Assembly (NCBI GenBank): GCA_002337005.1
Contig: DDFD01000073.1
Coordinates: 1-64,000 of the forward strand
Length of the DNA: 64,000 bases
Origin: Flavobacteriales bacterium UBA1937
GTDB taxonomy: Bacteria > Bacteroidota > Bacteroidia > Flavobacteriales > Weeksellaceae
Direction of reading: 5' to 3'
Below are positions 24,094-33,804 of the stretch, in pieces. The notes below the pieces were generated by a model. That model had not been told where the DNA came from and searched no databases. It saw only the letters and a list, made by a program, of their open reading frames with translations. The translations under genes and the position numbers were made by a program. How positions within the stretch are numbered: the stretch's first letter is position 1; every line of letters begins with the position of its first letter.

Positions 24094-26247
24094 TTAGAAC
24101 CAATGCCCGAGAACTACAGAAAATATGCCAGGTTTTTGTTTTAAGGAATGGCTGTAATTAATTTTTATTTGTCCAAACGGTGATTCGTAACCTGCGGTAA
24201 GACCAAGAGAGGAGTAGTTGATTCTTAAAAATTTGGAATCATCAAAATTATCAAAAAGGTTTCCAATACTTAAATTTGCAATAACGTAATAGTTTTTCAT
24301 AAAATTAAATTGAAAATCGTTTCCTACTGTTAAGATGTTGTTATTGCTGGCTTCTCCAAATTCGAAACCATTAAATCTTACAAAATTTACTACATTTTGG
24401 TCAAAAATACCACCAAGATAATATTTGTAAAAATCACTAGAATTATTGATGGAAATGCCATAAAAAGTACGCAGTCTATAGGTTAAAAATTTGGTTATAG
24501 GAAAATTACCTCTTATGTCTGCTTTTATTTGGAAAGATTTTTCTTCTGTACTTTTTTCAAAAAAATTATAGGCTTTTGCTTCGATATTGGTGTAATATCC
24601 TCTTTTTGGGAACATTTTACTGTTTTGGGTGTCTCCTTTTAGGAAAATGTATGGATTAAGGAATTTTTCGCTCTTTTTGGAGCCTGTAATAAGGTCTGTT
24701 CCTTTGAAAATATCATAACTAATACCACCACCAATGGCAAATTTATCTTTCCAGACGGATTGTAAAAATACTTCTGTTCTGTACCAGTTCCAAGTTTGAT
24801 AGGCAAACTTATCTTGATTTTTGAGATCGAAACTCATACCAGATGCATATATTCCTATTCCTGGGATATAGCCATTATCAATAAAATAATTGATATAATA
24901 TCTAGATTTATCACCAAAAACTCCATCAATAGAAATACTAGAATTATTAAAAAGTAGTCTTTTTATGGTAACATTTGCTAGAAGACTAGATTTAAAAATT
25001 TCATCATAATGCAAGCCAAATTTTAAGAAAAACCTATTACTGTCTTCATTTACTATTAATTTTAAAACGTTTTTGTTATCTTTTTGTATAATATCATAGT
25101 TAATAATTTTAAAATTATTAGTGGCATATAGTTTATCTAGCATTTTATTAATAGAACCATAAGTTTGAGATGAAGGCAACTTTAGATTCATTTTACCAAT
25201 AATATAGTCCTTATTATAGATGTTATTATTTTCTACTTCTAGATTATCAATTTTATAAACATTAGAGTAAATAGGGTTTATCGGAATTCTAAGATAATCA
25301 TAATTTTTCTTAGGAAGTTGCTCAAGAATTTCTACATATTTTAATGCTTCTGTATATCCAGATTTTAGTATTTTTCCTTTTTCATCAAAGCTAGTAACGC
25401 CAAGACCTTCTAAATTAGGTTTAATATTAACATCTGTATATTTTAATTGATTTTTGGTTTCTTTTACAATCCCGAAATCTATCACTTGATTTAGAATATC
25501 TACAACGCTATTGATTTTATCTCTTGTATTAAGACCTTGGTTAAGATCTACTCCTATCACAATATCAATTCCCTTCTTTTTAAGCAATTCTGAGGGATAA
25601 TTTACCGTCATAGCACCATCTACATAGATACTGTCTCCAATTTTTACAGGATCCATCAGAGAAGGAAAAGCAGAACTCGCCATAATAGACTCTGAAATAT
25701 CTCCTTTCTCAAAAATTTTCATTTTTCCGCTTTCTAAATTGGTAGCTACGCACATAAAAGGAATTGGTAACTTGCTAAAATCCTGAACATTAGATACATT
25801 TTTAAATAATTCCTTTAGTAGATATATGTTTTTTTGACCAGAAGAAATAGAAGAAGGCAGAGTAACTTTTCCGTTTTTTATAGGGACTTTCAAGAGATAT
25901 TTATCTACAGATTTATTAAAAAAAGAAGTTTCTGCACGGTTATTTGCATTGCTGAGCAGATTGTAAAAATCTGTTTCCATCACAATTTTTTCTATATCTT
26001 TCCCAGTATAACCAGACGCATATAAACCACCAACAATGGCTCCCATACTTGTACCAGAAATATAATCTACTTTTATCCCTAATGAGTCTAAAACTTTTAA
26101 AACTCCAACGTGAGCAAAACCCTTAGCACCTCCACCAGCTAATGAAAGTCCAATTTTTGGGTTCTTTGGTATAACTAGATTTTCTTTGACCTGACTATGA
26201 TTAAGGATAAAAATGAATAAACTAAAAAAAACGATAAATTTTTTCAT
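24094..26247 (-). CDS. Patatin-like phospholipase with C-terminal outer-membrane barrel
   Basis: The 717-residue protein has a signal peptide (to about residue 20). A patatin domain follows with the oxyanion loop GGGAKG, nucleophile elbow GTSMG and catalytic DGA. A POTRA-like segment and a BamA/TamA-like barrel make up the second half, ending in Phe (VVLGHWF), as outer-membrane barrels do. This layout is like PlpD-type (type Vd) proteins and the NTE family. It probably acts on phospholipids at the outer membrane. Confidence 0.88.
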   Translation of the reverse strand: MKKFIVFFSLFIFILNHSQVKENLVIPKNPKIGLSLAGGGAKGFAHVGVLKVLDSLGIKVDYISGTSMGAIVGGLYASGYTGKDIEKIVMETDFYNLLSNANNRAETSFFNKSVDKYLLKVPIKNGKVTLPSSISSGQKNIYLLKELFKNVSNVQDFSKLPIPFMCVATNLESGKMKIFEKGDISESIMASSAFPSLMDPVKIGDSIYVDGAMTVNYPSELLKKKGIDIVIGVDLNQGLNTRDKINSVVDILNQVIDFGIVKETKNQLKYTDVNIKPNLEGLGVTSFDEKGKILKSGYTEALKYVEILEQLPKKNYDYLRIPINPIYSNVYKIDNLEVENNNIYNKDYIIGKMNLKLPSSQTYGSINKMLDKLYATNNFKIINYDIIQKDNKNVLKLIVNEDSNRFFLKFGLHYDEIFKSSLLANVTIKRLLFNNSSISIDGVFGDKSRYYINYFIDNGYIPGIGIYASGMSFDLKNQDKFAYQTWNWYRTEVFLQSVWKDKFAIGGGISYDIFKGTDLITGSKKSEKFLNPYIFLKGDTQNSKMFPKRGYYTNIEAKAYNFFEKSTEEKSFQIKADIRGNFPITKFLTYRLRTFYGISINNSSDFYKYYLGGIFDQNVVNFVRFNGFEFGEASNNNILTVGNDFQFNFMKNYYVIANLSIGNLFDNFDDSKFLRINYSSLGLTAGYESPFGQIKINYSHSLKQKPGIFSVVLGHWF

Positions 26248-26264
26248 ATTGTGATTGATAGTTT

Positions 26265-28715
26265 TTAGTTTTTGATATAAATTCTTTTTACTCTTCTAGA
26301 TATAGAAGTTAAAACCTCATAAGGAATTGTTTTACAGTATTCTGCAAATTCTTCTAATGAAGGATTTTCGTTAAAGATAATCACTTTATCACCATCTTTG
26401 GCAGGTAAATTTTCTAAATCTACCATTAGCATATCCATACAAATATTTCCTACAATAGGCACTTTCTGCTTATGTATGCTAACAAAACCATTTTTATTAC
26501 CAATTAATCGTGGTATTCCATCTGCATAACCTACTGGTATTGTGGCAATTCTGGTATCTTTTTCTGCTTTATATTTTCTGCTATACCCTATAGAATCTCC
26601 TTCTTTAACCTCAGAAATTTGTGAAATAACGGTTTTAAAGGTTACTGCATTATGTAGCTGACTTTTAATTTCAGGAGTAGGAGAAATCCCAATCATTCCA
26701 ATTCCAATTCTTACCATATCAAATTGATAATCAGTATAATTAGTTATTCCTGAAGAATTAAGAATATGTCTAAGAGGTTGATAACCTAATCCCAAGATTA
26801 TTTTTTCTGAAATTCTTTTGAAGGTTTCAATTTGGTTCATCGTATATTCTCTTTCCTCGGGAATATCAGATGAAGAAAGATGACTGAAAATACTAGCAAC
26901 TTTTACATTGTACTTTTTTAAATTTTCTAGAAGTTCATCTATTTCATCTTCCTTAAAACCAAGACGATGCATTCCTGTTTCTATTTTGAAATGAATAGGG
27001 TATTTTCTCTGAATTCCTTTTAGCTGAAGTTGCGTAGTAAAGAGTTCTAAAACACGTAAACTATAAATTTCTGGCTCTAAGTTGTAATCAATAATAATAT
27101 CATAACTGCCTTGTTCTGGATTCATCACCAGAATAGGCGTAGTAATACCATTTTTTCGCAAATCTACGCCTTCATCTGCATAGGCAACTCCCAGATAATC
27201 AATGTGATGGTGTTGTAAAAATTCTGCAATTTCATAACCGCCCAAACCATAAGAATAGGCTTTTACCATGGCACATATTTTAGTTTCTGGTTTTAATAAA
27301 GCTTTGTGAACGTTGATATTATGTATAACAGCATTGAGATTAATTTCTAAAACAGTATCGTGTTTCTGAAGTTCTAGCAATTGTTTTACTTTCTCAATCT
27401 CAAAAATTCTAGCTCCTTTTAATAAAATGAGTTGATTTTCTAATTGTTCAAGTTGTTGACTTTCAATTAATTCTTTTGTCTTTTTAAAAGAAAAAGTTTT
27501 TGCTTTAAATTTTTCTTGAAATCTCGTAATCTGTGTACCAACCAAAAAAACTTGACTGAAATTTTGTTCATTGGTAAGGTCTGCCACTTTATTATAAAGA
27601 GAAAATTCGTCTTCTTTTACATCAATAATATCAGTAAGAATAAGTGTTTTTTCAGGTTTATTGTACTGTTTAATAAACTGAAAAGCAATAATTAAAGAAT
27701 CTAAATCTAAGTTAAAAGAATCATTGATAATTAAATTATTATGAACACCATTTACGCTTTCCAAACGCATTTCTACCGCTTTTAAGGCATTTATTTTTTC
27801 TACAATTTTTTCGTTAGAAAAGCCAAGCTCTTTCATTACACAGACCAAAGCCAATGCATTGGTAAGTGTAGCTTCGTCTCTTTGATAGGCAGGAAAAGAA
27901 AATTCTTCAGAGAAATACTGAACCTTAATTTCCTCTTGTAGATTTTCTGGATCGGAGATGATTTTTACATCATTTCTATTTTCTAGCCCGAAACTTATCA
28001 GTTTTTTTGCAGGATATAGCTCTTTTATTTTTGTGTAAACAAATACGTTATCTCCATTAAAAAGAATAGTTTCTGAGTTTTTAAAAAGAAGAATTTTTTC
28101 TTCAATTAATTGTTCCTCATTTTTAAAATTAGAAGAATGGGCAGTTCCGATATGAGTAAGAACACCTATTTTTGGTGAAAAAATATCTTCTAAAATTGCC
28201 ATTTCTGACGGTTTAGAAATCCCCACTTCGAAAATTCCGAGTTGATGTTTGGTAGAAATTTGAAGCAAAGATAGAGGTAAACCAATTTGTGAATTAAAAC
28301 TTTTCGGTGATTTTACTGTTGGTATTTCGTTCCAAAGACATTGGTAGAGCCATTCTTTTACGATGGTTTTTCCGTTACTTCCAGTAATTCCTATGGTGTT
28401 AAGTTGAGCATTTTTTTCTACGTGATATTTGGCTAAATCTTGTAAAAATTTCACAGAATCTTCTACAATAATCCAGGTAATTCCTTCATATTCAGAATAA
28501 AAAGTTTCAGAAATGATTATTTTTATTCCTTTTTCTATAGCCTGTGGAATGTATTTTTCTCCAGTATTGGTAGATGTATTGATGGCAATAAAAGCAGTTT
28601 TTATCACCGAATATATATTTCTGCTATCAAAAGCTATATGCTGAACGTGCAGATTTTTATCTCCAATTAATTGAGATTGAGTGATTTCTGCAATTTGTTT
28701 AGTGGTGTAGTTCAT
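26265..28715 (-). CDS. Bifunctional MurF / alanine racemase
   Basis: The 816-residue fusion has an N-terminal MurF ligase with the ATP-binding GITGSNGKTIVKEWL near residue 105. From about residue 450 a fold-type III alanine racemase follows: PLP lysine in CAMVKAYSYG, the catalytic GYSRKY region, PVGYADGIPR and NICMDMLMVD. MurF adds D-Ala-D-Ala to the UDP-MurNAc tripeptide, and the racemase supplies D-alanine. This fusion is common in Bacteroidota. Its start overlaps the end of tdk by four bases. The N-terminal domain is atypically diverged. Confidence 0.9.
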   Translation of the reverse strand: MNYTTKQIAEITQSQLIGDKNLHVQHIAFDSRNIYSVIKTAFIAINTSTNTGEKYIPQAIEKGIKIIISETFYSEYEGITWIIVEDSVKFLQDLAKYHVEKNAQLNTIGITGSNGKTIVKEWLYQCLWNEIPTVKSPKSFNSQIGLPLSLLQISTKHQLGIFEVGISKPSEMAILEDIFSPKIGVLTHIGTAHSSNFKNEEQLIEEKILLFKNSETILFNGDNVFVYTKIKELYPAKKLISFGLENRNDVKIISDPENLQEEIKVQYFSEEFSFPAYQRDEATLTNALALVCVMKELGFSNEKIVEKINALKAVEMRLESVNGVHNNLIINDSFNLDLDSLIIAFQFIKQYNKPEKTLILTDIIDVKEDEFSLYNKVADLTNEQNFSQVFLVGTQITRFQEKFKAKTFSFKKTKELIESQQLEQLENQLILLKGARIFEIEKVKQLLELQKHDTVLEINLNAVIHNINVHKALLKPETKICAMVKAYSYGLGGYEIAEFLQHHHIDYLGVAYADEGVDLRKNGITTPILVMNPEQGSYDIIIDYNLEPEIYSLRVLELFTTQLQLKGIQRKYPIHFKIETGMHRLGFKEDEIDELLENLKKYNVKVASIFSHLSSSDIPEEREYTMNQIETFKRISEKIILGLGYQPLRHILNSSGITNYTDYQFDMVRIGIGMIGISPTPEIKSQLHNAVTFKTVISQISEVKEGDSIGYSRKYKAEKDTRIATIPVGYADGIPRLIGNKNGFVSIHKQKVPIVGNICMDMLMVDLENLPAKDGDKVIIFNENPSLEEFAEYCKTIPYEVLTSISRRVKRIYIKN

Positions 28716-29299
28716 TCTTTTTTATTCAAAACATCATCTACAAAAACTCTTCGGCTTACTGCTTCGTAACTGTCTGTTTCTCCGAGTTGTACTAGATCTT
28801 GATTTTTAGAAATTCTCATTGAATAATTAGCCAAATTTCCTGTTTTTTTACAAATGGCGTGTACTTTGGTTACATATTCTGCGGTAGCCATTAAATAGGG
28901 CATTGGTCCAAAAGGACGTCCCAAAAAATCCATATCTAGACCAGCAATTACCACACGTACACCATTGTTTGCCAATTGATTAGCAACTTCTACTATTCCT
29001 TCGTCAAAAAACTGTGCTTCGTCTATTCCTATCACATCACAAGTAGAACCTAGCAGAAGAATTTCATTCGAACTTTCTACTGGTGTGCTCATAATTTTAT
29101 TGTGATTATGAGAAACCACTTCTACATCATCATATCTTGTATCAATTTTTGGTTTAAAAATTTCTACTTTTTGTCCGGCCATTTCAGCACGGCGTAATCT
29201 TCGTATCAATTCTTCGGTTTTCCCAGAAAACATTGATCCACAGATTACTTCCATCCAGCCACTTTGTTTTGCGTGGTTTATTGTATTTTCTAAAAACAT
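28712..29299 (-). CDS. tdk: Thymidine kinase (type II)
   Basis: The 195-residue protein has the P-loop GSMFSGKTEELIRRLRRAE and the DEAQFF motif. The later AICKKTGNLANYSMRI segment lies where many type II enzymes hold a zinc site, but the second Cys is replaced by Thr. It phosphorylates thymidine for dTMP salvage. It heads a minus-strand pair with murF-alr and has a -7 box (TAATTTTG) 27 bases upstream. Confidence 0.92.
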   Translation of the reverse strand: MFLENTINHAKQSGWMEVICGSMFSGKTEELIRRLRRAEMAGQKVEIFKPKIDTRYDDVEVVSHNHNKIMSTPVESSNEILLLGSTCDVIGIDEAQFFDEGIVEVANQLANNGVRVVIAGLDMDFLGRPFGPMPYLMATAEYVTKVHAICKKTGNLANYSMRISKNQDLVQLGETDSYEAVSRRVFVDDVLNKKE

Positions 29300-29326
29300 T
29301 GTCTAAATTAGCAGATAAATTAGTTT

Positions 29327-29334
29327 CAAAATTA
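29327..29334 (-). promoter_or_regulatory. -7 promoter box of tdk
   Basis: Minus-strand TAATTTTG fits TAnnTTTG, 27 bases before the tdk ATG, in the divergent gap with the 29356 gene. Confidence 0.5.
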
Positions 29335-29355
29335 AGCAATTTTAAAAGATTTAAT

Positions 29356-30315
29356 ATGCAAAATTTAAAAGAAACTCAAGATAAAGTATATCAAGAGGTT
29401 AAATCGCTCTTGCAAGAGTTTTCTGGTTATTCTTCCGAAGAAGATTTTATAAAAAATATAGATAGAATTAAGTTTTTTTCAGATAAAGTTTCTGAATTAA
29501 AAATTTACACTGAAGTAGAAAAATGGATTTCTGAAGAGAAGTTTGTAGAAGAAATTGAAGTGAGAGAAGCCATCAATTTCGAAATTGACACCAAGCAAAT
29601 TATTGATAGTCAAGAAGAAAAAATTGAGGAAGATATTCCTGAAATACAAGAATTTGTGAAAGAAGAACTGGCTGTTTCAGAAAAAATAGATGAGGAGTAT
29701 TTCTTAGAAAAAGAAGCGGAACAAAATACCTTGTCCGAAAATATTCAAAATGAAGTGAATGAAGAATTCGAAGAAATTTCTAATACAAAAGTGGAAATTG
29801 AAAAAGAAGATGAAAACGAAAGACTTCACGAGGAGAGAAGAAAAATCCTAGATATAGAAAAGCCTGTTCATACCGAAAAACCTGTTGAGCCAACCGAAAT
29901 TCATGAATCTCCACATCATTCTAAGAAATTCAAATTGTCTCACATCAAAGGTTTGAATATCGTACAAAGTCTTTTTGATGATGATCATTTGGTAAATATT
30001 CCAGAAGAATCAAAACTGGAAACATCGTCTAATAACCCAAGTTTGCTAAAAAGTAATATGCCAAAAGATTATTTGGAAGCAGAAAAGCTGTTGCCAGATT
30101 TTAAATTGGATATTAATGATAAAATTGCCTTTACAAAAGTTCTTTTTGGTGGTAGCCAAATAGAACTAAATGAGGTAGTTGCAAAACTAAATTCTTTCAA
30201 AAAATTAGATCAAGCTAAAGATTATCTGAGTGATGTTTACTACGAAAGAAATTGGCAAAAAGTAGATGAATATGCCCAAAGATTGTGGAGCTTGGTAGAG
30301 AATAAATTTTTATAA
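29356..30315 (+). CDS. Acidic, Glu-rich protein of unknown function
   Basis: The 319-residue product starts at MQNLKETQDKVYQEV. The frame opens 41 codons earlier inside tdk but that part reads as antisense. TAAAAGATTT just upstream fits a flavobacterial translation start region. Residues about 60-200 are very rich in Glu and likely disordered or coiled. The C-terminal 100 residues (LEAEKLLPDFKLDINDKIAF to the end) look globular, with a KVLFGGSQIELNEVVAKLN segment. No membrane helix is seen. I do not assign a function. Confidence 0.65.
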   Translation: MQNLKETQDKVYQEVKSLLQEFSGYSSEEDFIKNIDRIKFFSDKVSELKIYTEVEKWISEEKFVEEIEVREAINFEIDTKQIIDSQEEKIEEDIPEIQEFVKEELAVSEKIDEEYFLEKEAEQNTLSENIQNEVNEEFEEISNTKVEIEKEDENERLHEERRKILDIEKPVHTEKPVEPTEIHESPHHSKKFKLSHIKGLNIVQSLFDDDHLVNIPEESKLETSSNNPSLLKSNMPKDYLEAEKLLPDFKLDINDKIAFTKVLFGGSQIELNEVVAKLNSFKKLDQAKDYLSDVYYERNWQKVDEYAQRLWSLVENKFL

Positions 30316-30323
30316 TAAGAGTA

Positions 30324-30398
30324 AGGAAGCTGGAAGCTGGAAGCTGGAAGAGGGAAGTTTAGCATTTTGTTTTAAGACTTCCAGATCCCAGCTTCCAA
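30324..30398 (+). repeat. GGAAGCT tandem repeat with inverted partner
   Basis: Three direct repeats of a seven-base GGAAGCT unit, then AGAGGGAAG, pair with CTTCCAGATCCCAGCTTCC about 40 bases on, making a large imperfect hairpin in the gap between genes. A similar GGAAGA-type stretch lies at about 58279-58315. Function unknown; could end transcription. Confidence 0.5.
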
Positions 30399-30408
30399 CA
30401 AAATAATT

Positions 30409-31782
30409 ATGATTCAAAATATTTCAAATTTCAAAAATCCTTTTTTTATAGGAGTTGCAGGTGTTGGCATGAGTGCTATTGCGCAATATTTACAAGGAAT
30501 TGGCAAACAAGTTTCGGGAAGTGACCGATATTTCCACGAAGGTGAGTATAATAAAACCAAAGAACAGCTTGAAAACGAAGGAATTAAATGTTTCGTGCAA
30601 GACGGAAGCGGAATTACTGAACATACAGATTTAGTGGTAGTTTCCACAGCGATTGAAGACACGGTTTATGAAGTAAAAAAAGCCAAAGAACTCGGAATTC
30701 CGATTATTAAAAGAAGTCAGCTTTTGGCGATGATTGCTAAAAGCAAGAAAACCATTGCAGTTGCTGGAACTTCCGGAAAATCAACCACTTCGGCGATGCT
30801 TTTTCAGATTTTATTGGATGCTGGTTTAGAGCCTTCCATTATTTCAGGAGCGGGTTTAACGAGCATTATTAAACAAGGAAAAATTGGAAATGCTTACGTT
30901 GGAAAAGGAGATTGGCTCATTATAGAAGCTGACGAAAGCGATGGTTCCGTTGTTCAATATGAACCCGAAATTGGACTTTTGCTCAATATTGACAAAGACC
31001 ATCAAGAAATAGATGAATTGATAGAACTTTTTACGATTTTTAAAAATAATACCAAAAGTTTATTTGTTGTAAATCAATCAAATACACTAGCAAAAACTTT
31101 GTCGGCGAAGATTGAGAATGATTTTGGTTTTGAAACAAAGGCAGGTTTTAATGCTATAAATTTTAAACAAGATGGTTTTCATTTAAGTTTTGAAATTGAA
31201 AATCAAATATTTAGAATGAATGCAATCGGGCAGCATTCTGTGGAAAATGCTACCGCAGCAGTGGCAGTGGCACATCAAATAGGAGTTGATCTTAAAACTT
31301 GCGCCGAAAGTTTGAAAAAATATGAGGGAATTTATCGTCGTCATCAAATTTTGGGACAAAAAAATGGAGTTTGGGTAATTGATGATTATGCGCACAATCC
31401 TGCGAAATGTGCAGCGAGTATCAAGGCTTGTCAACCTTTGGCAGAGAAAGTAGTAGCTTGGTTTCAACCTCATGGTTATGGACCGACACGATTTTTGAGA
31501 AAAGATTTTGTGGAGGAAATTTCGACTTCACTTCGTGAAAATGATGAAATTTGGATGAGCGAAATTTTCTATGCTGGTGGAACTGCTGTGAAAGATATTT
31601 CTGCCAATGATTTAATTAAAGATATACAAGCAAAAGGTAAAAAAGCTTATTTTGTGGAAAATAGAAATGAATTTTTAAATGAGGTTAGGTCTTCATTATC
31701 AAATAATTCTGTGCTTCTTTTGATGGGAGCGAGAGACCCAAGTTTAGAAAAATTTTGTAAGGAGTTGTATGAGAAGCTTTAA
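30409..31782 (+). CDS. Mur ligase family protein (MurC/Mpl-like)
   Basis: The 457-residue protein begins FIGVAGVGMSAIAQYLQGIG, the MurC/Mpl N-terminal Rossmann loop. Next come AGTSGKSTTSAML (ATP loop), EADESDGS, NIDKDHQE and the C-terminal DDYAHNPAKCAASI. MurC adds L-Ala to UDP-MurNAc; Mpl adds recycled tripeptide. It stands apart from any dcw cluster, so a recycling or modified role like Mpl is as likely as MurC. Its end overlaps the next gene by 14 bases. Confidence 0.82.
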   Translation: MIQNISNFKNPFFIGVAGVGMSAIAQYLQGIGKQVSGSDRYFHEGEYNKTKEQLENEGIKCFVQDGSGITEHTDLVVVSTAIEDTVYEVKKAKELGIPIIKRSQLLAMIAKSKKTIAVAGTSGKSTTSAMLFQILLDAGLEPSIISGAGLTSIIKQGKIGNAYVGKGDWLIIEADESDGSVVQYEPEIGLLLNIDKDHQEIDELIELFTIFKNNTKSLFVVNQSNTLAKTLSAKIENDFGFETKAGFNAINFKQDGFHLSFEIENQIFRMNAIGQHSVENATAAVAVAHQIGVDLKTCAESLKKYEGIYRRHQILGQKNGVWVIDDYAHNPAKCAASIKACQPLAEKVVAWFQPHGYGPTRFLRKDFVEEISTSLRENDEIWMSEIFYAGGTAVKDISANDLIKDIQAKGKKAYFVENRNEFLNEVRSSLSNNSVLLLMGARDPSLEKFCKELYEKL

Positions 31783-32326
31783 AATTTTTGGAAAAGAGAT
31801 AAGTTTATTGCAAATTATGTTCCTTTTAATCTGGAGTATATTTTTTGGAGCATATATTTTTTATATAAAACCTATGGTTAAAGGAATGTATTTGGATGAG
31901 GATATTAAAATATTTGAAACAACATATTATTGGAGGATTTATTTTTCAATTTGGGCTCTGGTTTTTATACTTCTAATTCTATTTAAAGTTAGATTTAGTA
32001 TAAAATTATTAGGACCTTTATTTATCTATTTTTTGTGTTTTTATCTTATTTTTCAAAATATAATTGTAAACTACTCACTTTATATCAACCAATTATATAG
32101 TACAACTAACGAAAGAATAATTTATAAACTTTATAATAATAAAAAATATTTACAATTTTTTTTAGTTGATGAAAAAAACGATAATTTGATTTATAAAGAT
32201 GAAATTGACAAAATAAATATTGTAAGAAAAAATAAAAATTTAAATGAAGTTCAAGATTTGCCAAATCAAGATTCTATTTTTGTAGATTATAAAGTAGGAA
32301 TTTTTGGCTTTAAGTATTTGAAGTAG
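31769..32326 (+). CDS. Predicted three-TM membrane protein of unknown function
   Basis: The 185-residue product has three predicted helices at about residues 13-33, 52-70 and 80-100, then a soluble, Lys/Asn-rich C-terminal part of about 80 residues. It starts inside the end of the Mur ligase, suggesting coupled translation. No known family recognised. Confidence 0.55.
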   Translation: MRSFKIFGKEISLLQIMFLLIWSIFFGAYIFYIKPMVKGMYLDEDIKIFETTYYWRIYFSIWALVFILLILFKVRFSIKLLGPLFIYFLCFYLIFQNIIVNYSLYINQLYSTTNERIIYKLYNNKKYLQFFLVDEKNDNLIYKDEIDKINIVRKNKNLNEVQDLPNQDSIFVDYKVGIFGFKYLK

Positions 32327-32421
32327 AATTTAAATAGACCCAAACAAGTAGTTGATATACTACTACTGTAACAAATTTCTGATAACGTGAGACTTATCAC
32401 AAAGTATTAAACTTTAAAAAT

Positions 32422-33069
32422 ATGAATAGTAAATTACAATTTGGAGAAACAGTCTCTGGTTACAACATTCCTGTAGTAAACGAAAGAGAAATAAGAGCTG
32501 CCGCAGGTATTATGTTTTTGGCAACATTCATTTCTTTAATGCTCATCATCAATGGTGGGAACTTTGTTCCGATAAAATATGTGATTATCATTTTTATGGT
32601 AGATTTTTCTATCAGATTATTTTTATCACCCAAATTTTCCCCGATTTTAATTCTTGGAAGAATCATTGTAAGCAATCAAAATCCCGAATATGTAGGTGCT
32701 CCACAAAAGAAATTTGCTTGGGGAATTGGTCTGGTTCTTTCTTTTTTGATGTTCGTTTTGATGGTTGTGCTTAATACTTTTAGCCCGATTACAGGGATTA
32801 CTTGTTTGATTTGCTTGATTTTAATGTTTTTTGAAACAGCTTTCGGAATTTGTATCGGTTGTAAATTGTACAGTTTGTTTAATAAAGAAAAAGCGCAATA
32901 TTGCCCAGGTGAAATTTGTGATGTCAAAAATAAACAAGAAATTCAAAAAGTTAATAAAAATCAATGGCTTATATTTTTAGGGTTTATCGTTTTTGTGGTA
33001 ATTTTATTTATCATTTTTAATGATGCTTTTAAAATTACGCCGACAGATTTGTTTAAAATGTTTAAATAA
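32422..33069 (+). CDS. DUF4395 domain membrane protein
   Basis: The 215-residue protein starts with a soluble stretch, then VVNEREIRAAAGIMFLATF, followed by four or five membrane helices and a PGEICDVK loop. The asparagine-containing VNERxxR opening, the DFSIRLFLSPKFSP pattern and a paired-Cys GICIGCKLY near residue 150 fit DUF4395. The function of this family is unknown. The gene stands alone, followed by the left repeat of the transposase unit. Confidence 0.78.
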   Translation: MNSKLQFGETVSGYNIPVVNEREIRAAAGIMFLATFISLMLIINGGNFVPIKYVIIIFMVDFSIRLFLSPKFSPILILGRIIVSNQNPEYVGAPQKKFAWGIGLVLSFLMFVLMVVLNTFSPITGITCLICLILMFFETAFGICIGCKLYSLFNKEKAQYCPGEICDVKNKQEIQKVNKNQWLIFLGFIVFVVILFIIFNDAFKITPTDLFKMFK

Positions 33070-33073
33070 TTAA

Positions 33074-33183
33074 TTGCCTAAGATTGAAATCTCAGGCTTT
33101 AATATCGTTCGTCGCTCTGCGACTCTGAAACATTGGGAGTTTCGTAGGAACGAACGATTTTAAAACCTATGAATTTATTCATA
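33074..33183 (+). repeat. REP-like repeat, left copy
   Basis: A 110-bp unit starting right after DUF4395. It contains three small hairpins: CCTAAGATT/AATCTCAGG, GTCGC/GCGAC and ATGAAT/ATTCAT, plus an outer pair ATCGTTCGT/ACGAACGAT. The copy at 33661-33771 differs at about three positions only. Confidence 0.8.
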
Positions 33184-33196
33184 AAAACTAATAACT

Positions 33197-33658
33197 ATGC
33201 CAAATACTTATGTAAAATTATACGTGCAAACTGTTTTTGCCGTAAAATATAGAAATGCACTTATTAAAGAAAGTTTCAGAAAAGAATTATTTGCAGTAAT
33301 AGGAAATTTAATTAATGAAACAGGTTGTAAAACAATTATTGTAAATGGCGTTGAAGATCACGTTCATTGTTTTTTTACATTAAAAACTACACTTTCTCTT
33401 TCAGAAGTAATGAAAAGTGTAAAAGCAAAATCTTCAAAATGGATTAATGAAAATAATTTTTTAGAAGAAAGATTTGAATGGCAGCGAGGATTTGGCGGTT
33501 TTAGTTATAATCAAAATTCAATAGATAGAGTTTATAAATACATTGAAAACCAAGAGGAACATCATAAAAAAGAAAACTTTAAAGATGAATATTTAAAACT
33601 TTTGCAGAAATTTGAAGTGGAATATGATGAAAATTATTGGTTTGATGATTTAATTTAA
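33197..33658 (+). CDS. IS200-like / REP-associated tyrosine transposase
   Basis: The 153-residue protein has the Y1 transposase fold: VQTVFAVKYRNALI, the HUH motif in DHVHCFF, and the Tyr region GFSYNQNSIDRVYKYIENQEEHH, typical of TnpA (IS200/IS605) and RAYT proteins. Such enzymes cut and join single-stranded DNA at hairpin ends. It sits alone between two near-identical 110-bp hairpin-rich repeats, which fits the RAYT/REP arrangement better than a mobile IS200, but either is possible. Confidence 0.88.
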   Translation: MPNTYVKLYVQTVFAVKYRNALIKESFRKELFAVIGNLINETGCKTIIVNGVEDHVHCFFTLKTTLSLSEVMKSVKAKSSKWINENNFLEERFEWQRGFGGFSYNQNSIDRVYKYIENQEEHHKKENFKDEYLKLLQKFEVEYDENYWFDDLI

Positions 33659-33660
33659 AT

Positions 33661-33771
33661 TTGCCTAAGATTGAAATCTCAGGCTTTAATATTGTTCGTC
33701 GCTCTGCGACTCTGAAACATTAGGGAGTTCCGTAGGAACGAACGATTTTAAAACCTATGAATTTATTCATA
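33661..33771 (+). repeat. REP-like repeat, right copy
   Basis: Near-identical to 33074-33183 in direct orientation (about 97% by eye, with a one-base indel). It starts two bases after the transposase stop codon. Confidence 0.8.
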
Positions 33772-33804
33772 GAAAAAAAATAAAAAAAACAAACATAGCT
33801 TTTA

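Noticed and set aside
29233..29355. Upstream extension of the acidic protein into tdk
   Set aside because: Overlaps tdk antisense and lacks homology; a normal start context lies at 29356.
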